A DNA stretch of 64,000 bases, taken from Mantis religiosa (Eukaryota; Arthropoda; Insecta; Mantodea; Mantidae). The translations under genes were made by a program, and so were the position numbers. A model generated the notes under the pieces. The model was not told the origin of the DNA, did no database searches, and saw only the letters and a program-made list of their open reading frames with translations. The stretch covers positions 59,794,235 to 59,858,234 of the forward strand of contig CM060947.1 in NCBI GenBank assembly GCA_030765055.1, written 5' to 3'. Shown one piece after another: positions 60,401-64,000 of the stretch (its first letter is position 1; every line of letters begins with the position of its first letter).

Positions 60401-62297
60401 CCTTCCCCCTCACCCTAATTGGCTAATGCTTTCGTGCCATAGGCCATAGGCGGTGCCTTCCCGCGTCACATATAAACTTGCAGTAAACGTCATAATAAAG
60501 ACCGGGAAGATAGATAAAATCATACAAATAAGGATATGAAGGCATGCAAAAATACAAGTTTATAATGAAACTGAGAAAGTTGAAACTAAATGAATCATTA
60601 TAAACTTGTTTCAGTTTCATTGCTCAAAGGCCTTTGGCCTTTTCCACTGGAATTATTTTAAACCAGCACAAATACCTTGCAAAAATGCTTTTTTCAGTCT
60701 TGAAAGTCATGTCACACCATACTTTACTTTTCGCGTGTTCTTCATTCACCCGGTACAGTCTGATTGTTCTTAAAGAACGTCTTTGCCACACAGCAATATC
60801 GCCTCTGTCTCTAAGCAAATTTTTCTTGCCTCTTTTTTCATTCACAAACCCCAGCTGTATAAGCAATATATACAGACTAGATCTGCTGAAATTTGGTAAA
60901 TCTGCATCCTCATTTACAGCAGATGAAATGTTATTTATGCTAGGGAGTTCGCTTCTAAAGAAAAATCTGTGCACATGACAACGCACAGCACTTTACACGA
61001 ATTGCATTCTCTGAGCACACGCTTTTGTTTATTCCTGCTTTTGTCTGCAGTTTTCCTGTTGTCTCAATTTCACATTGCAATGTTCCTACGGACCTAAAAC
61101 TCACACTTGTAAGTTCAGAACATAGCTGTTCGACTTCTCTCACTGATAAAGATGGATTCTTCTCTGTGAGTGCATTAAACATGCACCACAATTCTTTTTT
61201 CGTCACTTTGTAAAGGTTTACCCTTGCGATGCTACAGCGAAAAACTGGTGGTAGACTCTGCCATTATACATATAATAAGTACATGCGCAATAAACGACCA
61301 ATAAAATAATTTAGCTCTCGTGCTCAGCACAGCACACCTTCGAATGGCAATATATGACAAATCCAGTTCAAAACAAGGTCAGTGATAAGTCATATAAACA
61401 AATATGTCACCACTACCACTAAAGTACATGTCATCTGAAAGGCGGCCTTGAAAGCAAAGGAACCTCCTCTTTATTTCGTTTAAGAATTAACATGTATTTC
61501 AGATATATCAACTCTGTTGCGTAATATATTTAATTCAAACAGTTACAAAAATATAAATTTGATAATTCTCTTCCAACATATAAAGATATATCACCATGTT
61601 AAATAACAAACTAATTTTTACCGCACAACAGTATGTACCACAACAGCAGCCAATGAGAGGGGACTAGGTTACGTGACTGTTAAGAGATATGCGGCAAGCT
61701 TATGTAAAACAAGGATTAGAAGAACTTATCCACATACTGACGGATTGTGGCATTTACAGAATGGCAGGTTAAATTTAGGTAGGTGGAATGCTCAATCCCC
61801 CAACACTTTTGTATTCAGAGGTAAGAATACCACCGGGATGCTGATAGCTTGTTGCTATGCAGTCACTTTGCTCCTATCACTCTGACCTCCTTTGATATTT
61901 TACACTGGAGGATGCTGTTATATGCCAGTTTTCTAAAATTCAAGTGCAGGGCTTTAATATCTAAGCGGACAACTGCTATTTAAATAGTATCTTATTTGTG
62001 GTGCTTGTAGCAAAGGCTACCCTTGCAACTGTGATGCTTCAGAAGTTTGTGCAGAAGGTGCACTCTAAGCCCATAAAATATGGGATATTTTAGAGTAAGT
62101 GAAGTAAGTCTATGGCAACCATATGAGCTAATATAACAGTGCTTTGCAATTCTAACACATTTTAATGTTTTGTGCAGGGATACTTAGACTCATTACGGAT
62201 AGAGAAGATGCAGAGCAACATTAGTGTAACATTACTCTGTCCTGGACCAGTTTTCAGCAACTTCCTGTATGAAAGCTTCACAGACAAGCCTGGAGAG
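44718..62297 (+). CDS. DHRS7: DHRS7-like short-chain dehydrogenase/reductase, 5 exons, 3' incomplete
   Basis: Coding join: 44718-44841, 50189-50338, 50465-50574, 55163-55402, 62178-62297, 744 nt or 248 codons, all in frame with GT-AG introns. The protein has an N-terminal membrane anchor (about residues 3-24) and then a classical SDR fold: TGASSGIG cofactor loop at 52-59, NNAG at 134-137, and catalytic N159, S187, Y200 and K204. CPGPV follows at 229-233. The order and spacing, with the anchor and the VVWVTGASSGIGE and LVLSARR segments, fit DHRS7, an ER-membrane NAD(P)(H)-dependent reductase of steroids and retinoids. Substrate here is unknown. Family length is about 320-340 residues, so the last roughly 90 are beyond the window. 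Intron sizes are 5347, 126, 4588 and 6775 bp. A related SDR of the same subfamily (DHRS7B/C) is the main alternative. Confidence 0.9.
44842..45520 (+). other. DHRS7 intron 1, first part: no feature
   Basis: AT-rich intronic sequence with no recognised repeat or coding segment. Confidence 0.5.
45522..45712 (+). repeat. GT-rich satellite tract in intron 1
   Basis: About 190 bp of GTGTG, GTGG and GGGTGT units with strong G strand bias. Open frames through it (Cys/Val/Gly-rich) are artefacts. Confidence 0.95.
45713..47929. other. DHRS7 intron 1, middle: no clear feature
   Basis: Contains an A20 tract near 47704-47723, preceded by a GC-richer block (47030-47680), which may be an unidentified poly-A retroelement. 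A minus-strand frame of 113 codons (47174-47515) matches nothing I know. No splice-supported exon found. Confidence 0.35.
47930..48085 (-). mobile_element. LINE 3' tail (minus)
   Basis: Reading minus it ends AATGGGTGCTGATGACCCC then ATAGTTGAGCGCCCTTTG, the ...GCTGATGACC...GCGCCCTT... terminal motif shared by the window's LINE tails (compare 34530-34570 minus and 58910-58940 plus). Confidence 0.6.
48250..49995. mobile_element. LINE-E: inverted 5' segment plus sense 3' segment (twin-primed)
   Basis: 48250-49115 is ORF1 on the minus strand: zinc knuckles near 49060-48960 (FGHTSDSCKGAPTCVDCGE), then SGKRERARYMEEKT-like text and YDRTDFLRENSK near 48510. 49120-49995 is ORF2 RNase H to the 3' end on the plus strand. 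The middle of the element is missing. The order, inverted upstream part then sense downstream part, is that produced by twin priming. Confidence 0.7.
49167..49964 (+). pseudogene. LINE-E RNase H and C-terminus, open frame
   Basis: An uninterrupted frame: ICTDALSAFQGL, FVWTPGHVGVSGNEAADAAAK, REEIILARLHIGHCRFSHGH and a C-terminal Cys/His region in which HCDIALTVCQILTEC replaces the usual CxxC pattern. The first RNase H Asp and Glu are missing because the segment starts inside the domain. Among the least damaged LINE segments here. Confidence 0.8.
50015..50090 (-). mobile_element. LINE-B/C family 5' leader fragment (minus)
   Basis: Reading minus: a CGTACGGGAAT-like start, then GGTCCTGAGCCAAATCTCTC and GATTGGGTTCCTCTGAG, as in 26570-26635. 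It lies next to the 3' end of LINE-E and is too short to assign to a copy. Confidence 0.6.
50189..50338 (+). CDS. DHRS7: DHRS7 coding exon 2: cofactor-binding loop
   Basis: Acceptor TTTTTGTTTCAG at 50177-50188. Encodes GGKVVWVTGASSGIGEHIA and LVLSARRENELQRVKEQC. Ends phase 1 before GTAAGT at 50339. Confidence 0.95.
50465..50574 (+). CDS. DHRS7: DHRS7 coding exon 3
   Basis: Acceptor TTTTTCCCCAG after an intron of only 126 bp. Encodes GLVEADVLVLPMDVTN and YFRIVLDHFGK, the acidic D.T cofactor-contact segment. Ends phase 0 before GTTTGT at 50575. Confidence 0.93.
50631..50717 (+). mobile_element. (ATC)n tract flanked by a 15-bp target duplication
   Basis: AACT followed by about 28 ATC repeats, in intron 3 of DHRS7. 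CATTCCAGCACTTCA occurs at 50616-50630 and again at 50718-50732. The first three bases of the right copy could belong to the repeat. The insert has no other sequence, which suggests a retroelement truncated down to its ATC-rich tail. Confidence 0.85.
50733..51129. other. DHRS7 intron 3: no recognised feature
   Basis: Possible fragments of a LINE 3' region by composition, not supported by motifs. Confidence 0.3.
51130..51395. repeat. SINE2 body with long inverted repeat
   Basis: 51130-51290 reads as the SINE2 body on the minus strand (AGTAAACCACTAGGGG, TTGATGGAAATTCATT). 51339-51392 returns in the opposite orientation. Arms 51241-51290 and 51339-51392 (GAGTCCCAGGCTTCATCC in the left arm) pair with a few mismatches around a spacer containing TAGCCAAGTATAGGCTA. 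Confidence 0.8.
51396..52095 (+). pseudogene. LINE-B/C family ORF1 relic
   Basis: Segments in order: TTTGCAATGGTGCAGGACAT start region, FTAVNPLLNRG-like text, NGTLLVEAVAP, FDRVDLPQRIKAV near 51885, then a degraded knuckle region with DCGEVKHDDTCTSPATCINC near 52000. Resembles LINE-E ORF1 most closely. It is cut by Penelope-like sequence at about 52095. Confidence 0.7.
52096..52440 (+). pseudogene. Penelope-like element C-terminus (+)
   Basis: IDKSAIAAHFWSENHEIE, SELVICERIYIEKHKNQ and LMNFELPPELNPTFKF form the end of a Penelope-like ORF behind the GIY-YIG domain. The frame is open to 52401. The missing upstream part resumes on the opposite strand at 52600. Confidence 0.75.
52600..53040 (-). 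pseudogene. Penelope-like element, linker and GIY-YIG domain (-)
   Basis: From 53031: VKDYNFKKFTYHPWFNKQF, FGITFVPQNKYSIKNLLHF, then after a frameshift IYQIDCLDCDQVYIGRTKRN, LETRTKEYFHNEV and EADKLAVADQFW at about 52610. Contains the GIY-YIG core and Cys pair. It ends at the residue where the plus-strand piece begins (AIAAHFW). The sequence at 53070-53130 (AAGATAAGTGAAGTTTTTG) matches the terminus at 60188-60235. Confidence 0.8.
53140..53345 (+). mobile_element. LINE 3' tail
   Basis: Ends TGAAGGGCATTGATGACATG then TAATCATCATAATCATCC, the GCTGATGAC-type terminal motif with a CAT-rich end. Upstream is T-rich 3' UTR-like sequence with CTGGCTTTTGCCATCA. Confidence 0.5.
53350..53760 (+). pseudogene. 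R1-like LINE C-terminal relic
   Basis: Reading plus: WQKALDERTRKRSNTWPEFF, LMAIHRYHLKSHRNKTF and DDTCVCELCDKVRDDTMS. This resembles the TGHG.F..YL.RF...D..C.C segment near the C-terminus of R1-type ORF2, with the TGHG part replaced. Weak but ordered. Confidence 0.4.
54190..54720 (+). mobile_element. LINE-A family 3' ends
   Basis: 54190-54290 is a 3' tail (CCAAATGGCCTAGCTGTCC ... CCCTTAAACC). 54315-54505 encodes THGQLLRGDPCLSFACRLSV and LHVLLDHLQYVLECQSF, matching the LINE-A C-terminus (THGHLLRREPAPVCAPCAVR) but with Cys residues lost. It is followed by a second tail with GAGCCCAAATGATG. Two tandem tails suggest two insertions. Confidence 0.75.
54721..55162. other. DHRS7 intron 3, end: no feature
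   Basis: T-rich sequence leading into the exon 4 acceptor. Nothing else recognised. Confidence 0.5.
55163..55402 (+). CDS. DHRS7: DHRS7 coding exon 4: active site
   Basis: Acceptor TTATGTTTCAG. Encodes LDILVNNAGRSQRAN, the catalytic Asn in FELNVF, Ser in ATSSLTG, and the Tyr-Lys pair in SASYTGAKHA. Ends phase 0 before GTAAGT at 55403. Confidence 0.96.
55740..55945 (+). mobile_element. LINE-A family 3' UTR fragment
   Basis: CGAAAATGACCTATCTGTC, then AACAGGCCCTTAAACCTCAC and ACTCTCACTG, parallel to 3370-3428. 5' truncated within the UTR. Lies in DHRS7 intron 4. Confidence 0.7.
56250..57240 (-). mobile_element. Non-LTR retrotransposon RT relic with inverted 5' piece
   Basis: Minus strand from about 57110: DNMALGSNNREQLQKDIDII (active-site box, YADD altered to SDN), IENDFHINKNK, VFRRGGGIPKVDILEL and IVNKLRYLGITIQATASLS, then HIQERTTAAIRAI. 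At 56491-56276 a Cys-rich end has CKICGNKCKQYRCKKY. The preceding RT part, GVMQDEP, SLLFNIMTADIRD, is encoded at 57150-57215 on the plus strand. The element is therefore split and partly inverted. Confidence 0.7.
57341..58020. repeat. Four tandem copies of a transposon 3' end with variable poly-T
   Basis: Units start GGAACATGAATCTTGCTTTA at about 57341, 57532, 57686 and 57859. Each continues TGTGTACTGTAACT, poly-T, CATAGAAAACAAATGCTCG, ATGTGCACCTTGTTATTC and CACCAGTGATGGTTTTGAA. The units are nearly identical except for poly-T lengths of 50, 10, about 20 and about 15. Reading minus the unit encodes the transposase end described at 57435-58130. Confidence 0.95.
57380..57429 (+). repeat. Poly-T tract of 50
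   Basis: Uninterrupted 50 T in the first array unit. Others are 10 to about 20. Confidence 0.97.
57435..58130 (-). pseudogene. DDE transposase C-terminus, amplified in the tandem array
   Basis: Minus strand from about 58065: RKYIQANFKTITGVWEEMD, VDVCRITRCTYRAF. This is the ...WEELDYRVDVCRVTRGAHIEHL-type end of an IS630/mariner-related transposase, with a stop replacing the residue after MDY. Only the last roughly 50 codons are present, repeated with each unit. Confidence 0.6.
58150..58390 (-). mobile_element. SINE2 copy (minus)
   Basis: tRNA-like head reading minus (CACATTGGCCATGGTAGCTC, B-box ATGGTTCAAAT-like: TGTGGTTCAAATCCAGG) at 58180-58275, then the body (CGGGGAAATATACGAGTC, CCTAGTGGTTTACC) to 58390. 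Only one head is present. Confidence 0.8.
58560..58945 (+). mobile_element. LINE 3' UTR and tail
   Basis: T-rich repeats of CTGGCTTTTTCTGTGATTG and TATATTTATATTTTATAATA type, ending AAGGGGCTGATGACCTTG then CAGTTTAGCACCCTTAAACAC. Same terminal motif as the LINE-B/C-type tails. Confidence 0.65.
58990..59250 (+). mobile_element. LINE-A family 3' end
   Basis: GTGCCCAAATGATCTAGC, TATTGATTGGCCCTTAAATAC and TCCACTCACTCACTTACTCAC. The upstream part matches the end of RNase H weakly (WSNNWSVIQGNNFGRLNRSL). Confidence 0.7.
59251..59759. other. DHRS7 intron 4: no recognised feature
   Basis: AT-rich sequence without motif. Confidence 0.4.
59760..60062 (-). pseudogene. Penelope-like element N-terminal ORF fragment
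   Basis: Minus strand from 60050: MDNFTYNNVHAFNLNF, EIKLYLKLQKKKRFILA, then after one frameshift FCLKHKVVPIFVRKRKTNQF and RKHPSFL. The sequence encoding RKHPSFL recurs in opposite orientation at 60164-60185 on the plus strand, next to AT-rich termini that also occur at 53070-53130. Assignment to a Penelope-like element rests mainly on that shared terminus. Confidence 0.5.
60139..60218. repeat. Inverted repeat, arms about 35 bp, 10-base loop
   Basis: Left arm TTTGTAAGTTAAAAACTT.. and ATCTTATAAGAAA, loop ACATCCATCA (60170-60179), right arm TTTCTTATAAGATAAG and TGAAGTTTTTAAGTTACAAA. The right arm carries five extra bases. A partial copy of the unit lies at 59810-59860. It appears to be the junction of two head-to-head Penelope-like pieces. 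Confidence 0.85.
60624..61206 (-). pseudogene. DDE transposase N-terminal half (Tc1/IS630-like)
   Basis: 61206-60955 minus: MTKKELWCMFNALTEK, then a helix-turn-helix-like segment SVREVEQLCSELTSVSFRSV. 60986-60624 minus: LPNFSRSSLYILLIQLGFV, KKNLLRDRGDIAVWQRRSL and RTIRLYRVNE. This is the typical pre-catalytic linker (L..L...GF..KKR....L.ER.DI..WR..YL). The DDE core is absent downstream. A frame change lies between the two parts. Confidence 0.6.
61207..62177. other. DHRS7 intron 4, end: nothing recognised
   Basis: AT-rich, no coding motif. A block at 60255-60480, upstream of the transposase relic, is similarly GC-richer without a motif. The polypyrimidine acceptor of exon 5 is at the right end. 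Confidence 0.4.
62178..62297 (+). CDS. DHRS7: DHRS7 coding exon 5
   Basis: Acceptor TTTTGTGCAG. Encodes GYLDSLRIEKM, ISVTLLCPGPVFSNF and ESFTDKPGE, ending phase 0 before GTAAGC at 62298. The remaining exon or exons must lie beyond 64000 or be unrecognised after 62300. I found no continuation up to the window end. Confidence 0.93.
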
Positions 62298-63050
62298 GTA
62301 AGCCTTCTTGGCCATCATAGTTCAATATAGACTGTTTATTTTTATGTTCTGGGATACAGCGCATACTGTTAACATTTTAGGATAATAAGTGTTGTTAGTT
62401 TTCAAACATTTAAGTGATGTTTTTTTTTTTTTCTTTTTTTTTTTCTTTTTTTTTTTTTTCAAAATACTCCCATTTAATATCAATACATGATTGCATTCAA
62501 TGTAACCAATCATTAAAACAATGTTGCTACTCATTAGAAACCAAGTGGTTATAATGTTGCTCCATAGAAATTGTATATGTGCTATCATTTAATTATTTGC
62601 TACAAAAAGAAGTTACAATTTATTAGCTCAGAGCTGTATGATAGTGACCATTCAAATACCATATAGTGACCATACAGATGGCCATCCAGATGCTTCCTAC
62701 TTTTGTTGAATCCAACCATGTTTTGTCATTATGTAAAATTAATTTTTTCTCCTTTAGTGATATTTCACAAACATTTTATATCGCAGTAAATATTTGTGTA
62801 GTTTTGGTCAGTAACAGTATATCTATTTTCTAATGCTATGGTAGCAAGGCACTTTTAAAAATAGCACCTATCTCCTTACCAGTACCACAAATTTGATGTT
62901 TTGTAAGGTTAAGTTTGGTTCGAAAGATCTGTTGAGCCAATTGACTTTTTCTTTCAAGATCATAATATTAAACTTAAAATTCATCACCACTAAGGACATT
63001 TAAACCAAATCGGTGCCATTTCAAATTATTTTTCAGGGTTTGATTTGGTT
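62298..63050. other. After DHRS7 exon 5: intronic, T-rich tract
   Basis: Contains an interrupted poly-T tract at about 62418-62460. No next exon was recognised: I searched for the SDR C-terminal continuation in all plus frames and saw none. Confidence 0.5.
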
Positions 63051-63304
63051 TCCTTGGTTTGGTATTTGATAGAAAACTTAGCTGGTCCTTACATAGAGTA
63101 TAGCTGAGAGCACGATGTGACGTTCTCTCAATATTCTGCAGGTACAAAGTAGTAAATCATGGGGAGCGGATCGCTCAGTGTTGCTGTGACTCTATTGAGC
63201 ACTGATTCAATCAAAATTAGTCTATGGTTGTGTCATTTTTCCTTCAGCATGTCCATCTGCGCTGCAGAAATTAGACAGTCCATAATTGAGGCATAGATAT
63301 AGCT
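63051..63304 (+). pseudogene. LINE-B/C family RT thumb fragment, left of SINE2
   Basis: GTATTTGATAGAAAACTTAG then CTGGTC parallels the FDRKLSWSS segment of LINE-B (30610). It continues through AGAGCACGATGTGACGTTCT and TGGGGAGCGGATCGC, to GACAGTCCATAATTG. The sequence resumes after the SINE2 at 63693 with ATTGGAACTTTTCTAACTGG. Confidence 0.75.
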
Positions 63305-63680
63305 AATTGATGGAAATTAATGGAAATTATCCGTGGTTCAAATCCCGGCCATGGCATTGAATTTTTCAGGTTGACTATCAAAAACTTTAGCCTATATACG
63401 GCTAGTATAAAGAAATAATTAATTTCCATCAATTAACTAAAATAATAAGAGTTAAATGATGAAGCCTGGGACTCAAGTACTTATGATAGTAAGTCGCCAC
63501 AAACAGTGTATGAGAGCCCCTAGTGGTTTACCAGGGAGATATACGAGTCAGATGGAGAATTTAATGTCAGACCGGCACGTTGACCATGGTAGCTCAAAGG
63601 TTAAGAGCGACTGGACGAAAAACAGGAGATCCATGGTTCAAATCCCGGCCATGGCATTGAATTTTTTATGTTGACTATCT
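63305..63680 (+). mobile_element. SINE2 insertion with 12-bp target duplication
   Basis: ATAGATATAGCT occurs at 63293-63304 and 63681-63692. The 376-bp insert begins with a partial tRNA-like module (GTGGTTCAAATCCCGG near 63330), then the body (TTAATTTCCATCAATTAAC, CCTAGTGGTTTACCAGGG), and ends with a full tRNA-like module (TGACCATGGTAGCTCAAAGG, ATGGTTCAAATCCCGG). Both modules are followed by CCATGGCATTGAATTTTT and TTGACTATC. Confidence 0.93.
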
Positions 63681-63692
63681 ATAGATATAGCT

Positions 63693-63940
63693 ATTGGAAC
63701 TTTTCTAACTGGTCGTGTTCTGAACCTCTATATCGAATCTGCGGACACATTTCTGCAAGTGTCTAAGTTTAAACATGGCTTTTGCCATGATTGTTTTTAA
63801 AGGGTGCTGATGACATTGTTAATTCAATGCCTGTAAACACAAATCATCATCTATTAGCGAATTATGCCATGGACTTAATTGCATGCCTACACATCAAACA
63901 TTTGTGCCTTTCTTCAACACCCTCCTGGTTGCCCGTTGAA
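63693..63940 (+). pseudogene. LINE-B/C family fragment, right of SINE2
   Basis: Continues the host LINE (GAACCTCTATATCGAATCTG parallels SLYAEAAEPP of LINE-C). It is interrupted by a tail-like piece at 63775-63850 (GGGTGCTGATGACATTG, AAATCATCATC), then again ATTGCATGCCTACACATC as in LINE-B near 30960. The tail-like piece is probably a short separate insertion. Confidence 0.65.
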
Positions 63941-64000
63941 TGGTTTTCAAGATGGCAGCTGTTCAAGTGAACTCGTGTAATGACTCCGTAATTTTTTCGG

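Overview
The window is nuclear DNA from an animal, almost certainly an arthropod with a large, repeat-rich, AT-rich genome. The reasons are a multi-exon gene with GT-AG introns of up to about 6.8 kb, and a mixture of I-group non-LTR retrotransposons with RNase H, R1/jockey-like LINEs, Penelope-like elements, mariner and other DDE transposons, a CGGBP1-type hAT, a gypsy-like integrase and at least three tRNA-derived SINE families. I cannot name the species from sequence alone. No bacterial genes, rRNA, functional tRNA or CRISPR array were seen.

The one cellular gene I can support is on the + strand: the first five coding exons (248 codons) of a DHRS7-like membrane-anchored short-chain dehydrogenase/reductase, 44718-62297. 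It runs off the right edge without its last roughly 90 codons. All five exons join in frame with canonical splice sites, and every SDR catalytic residue is present. Its introns are filled with transposon relics.

Layout: 1-3428, 3' part of an I-group LINE (LINE-A, +). 3430-4175, gypsy integrase relic (-). 4226-9490, AT-rich sequence with a SINE, small inverted repeats, a promoter-like block with an RFX X-box (6660-6960) and a DDE transposase tail. 9500-11040, a large GC-rich palindrome of minisatellite arms around a LINE 5' fragment. 12000-13200, jockey-type ORF1 relic (-). 15360-16810, hAT relic (-). 17.6-26.5 kb, SINEs, Penelope-like and LINE relics. 26549-31590, LINE-B (+). 31830-32850, R1-like relic. 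33115-33812, internally deleted mariner. 34530-35585, LINE-D (-). 35590-41590, LINE-C (+), the best preserved two-ORF copy. 41595-43385, LINE-F (-). 43401-44097, SINEs. From 44718, DHRS7 exons with introns holding a twin-primed LINE, inverted Penelope pieces, a tandem array of transposon ends and dimeric SINEs.

The interest lies in the insertion record rather than in a new gene system. Clean target-site duplications flank several insertions: two SINE1 copies with full heads, one SINE3, a dimeric SINE2, a 40-bp SINE tail alone, and an almost pure (ATC)n tract. Two LINE relics have the inverted-5'/sense-3' structure expected of twin priming. All mobile-element ORFs seen are broken.
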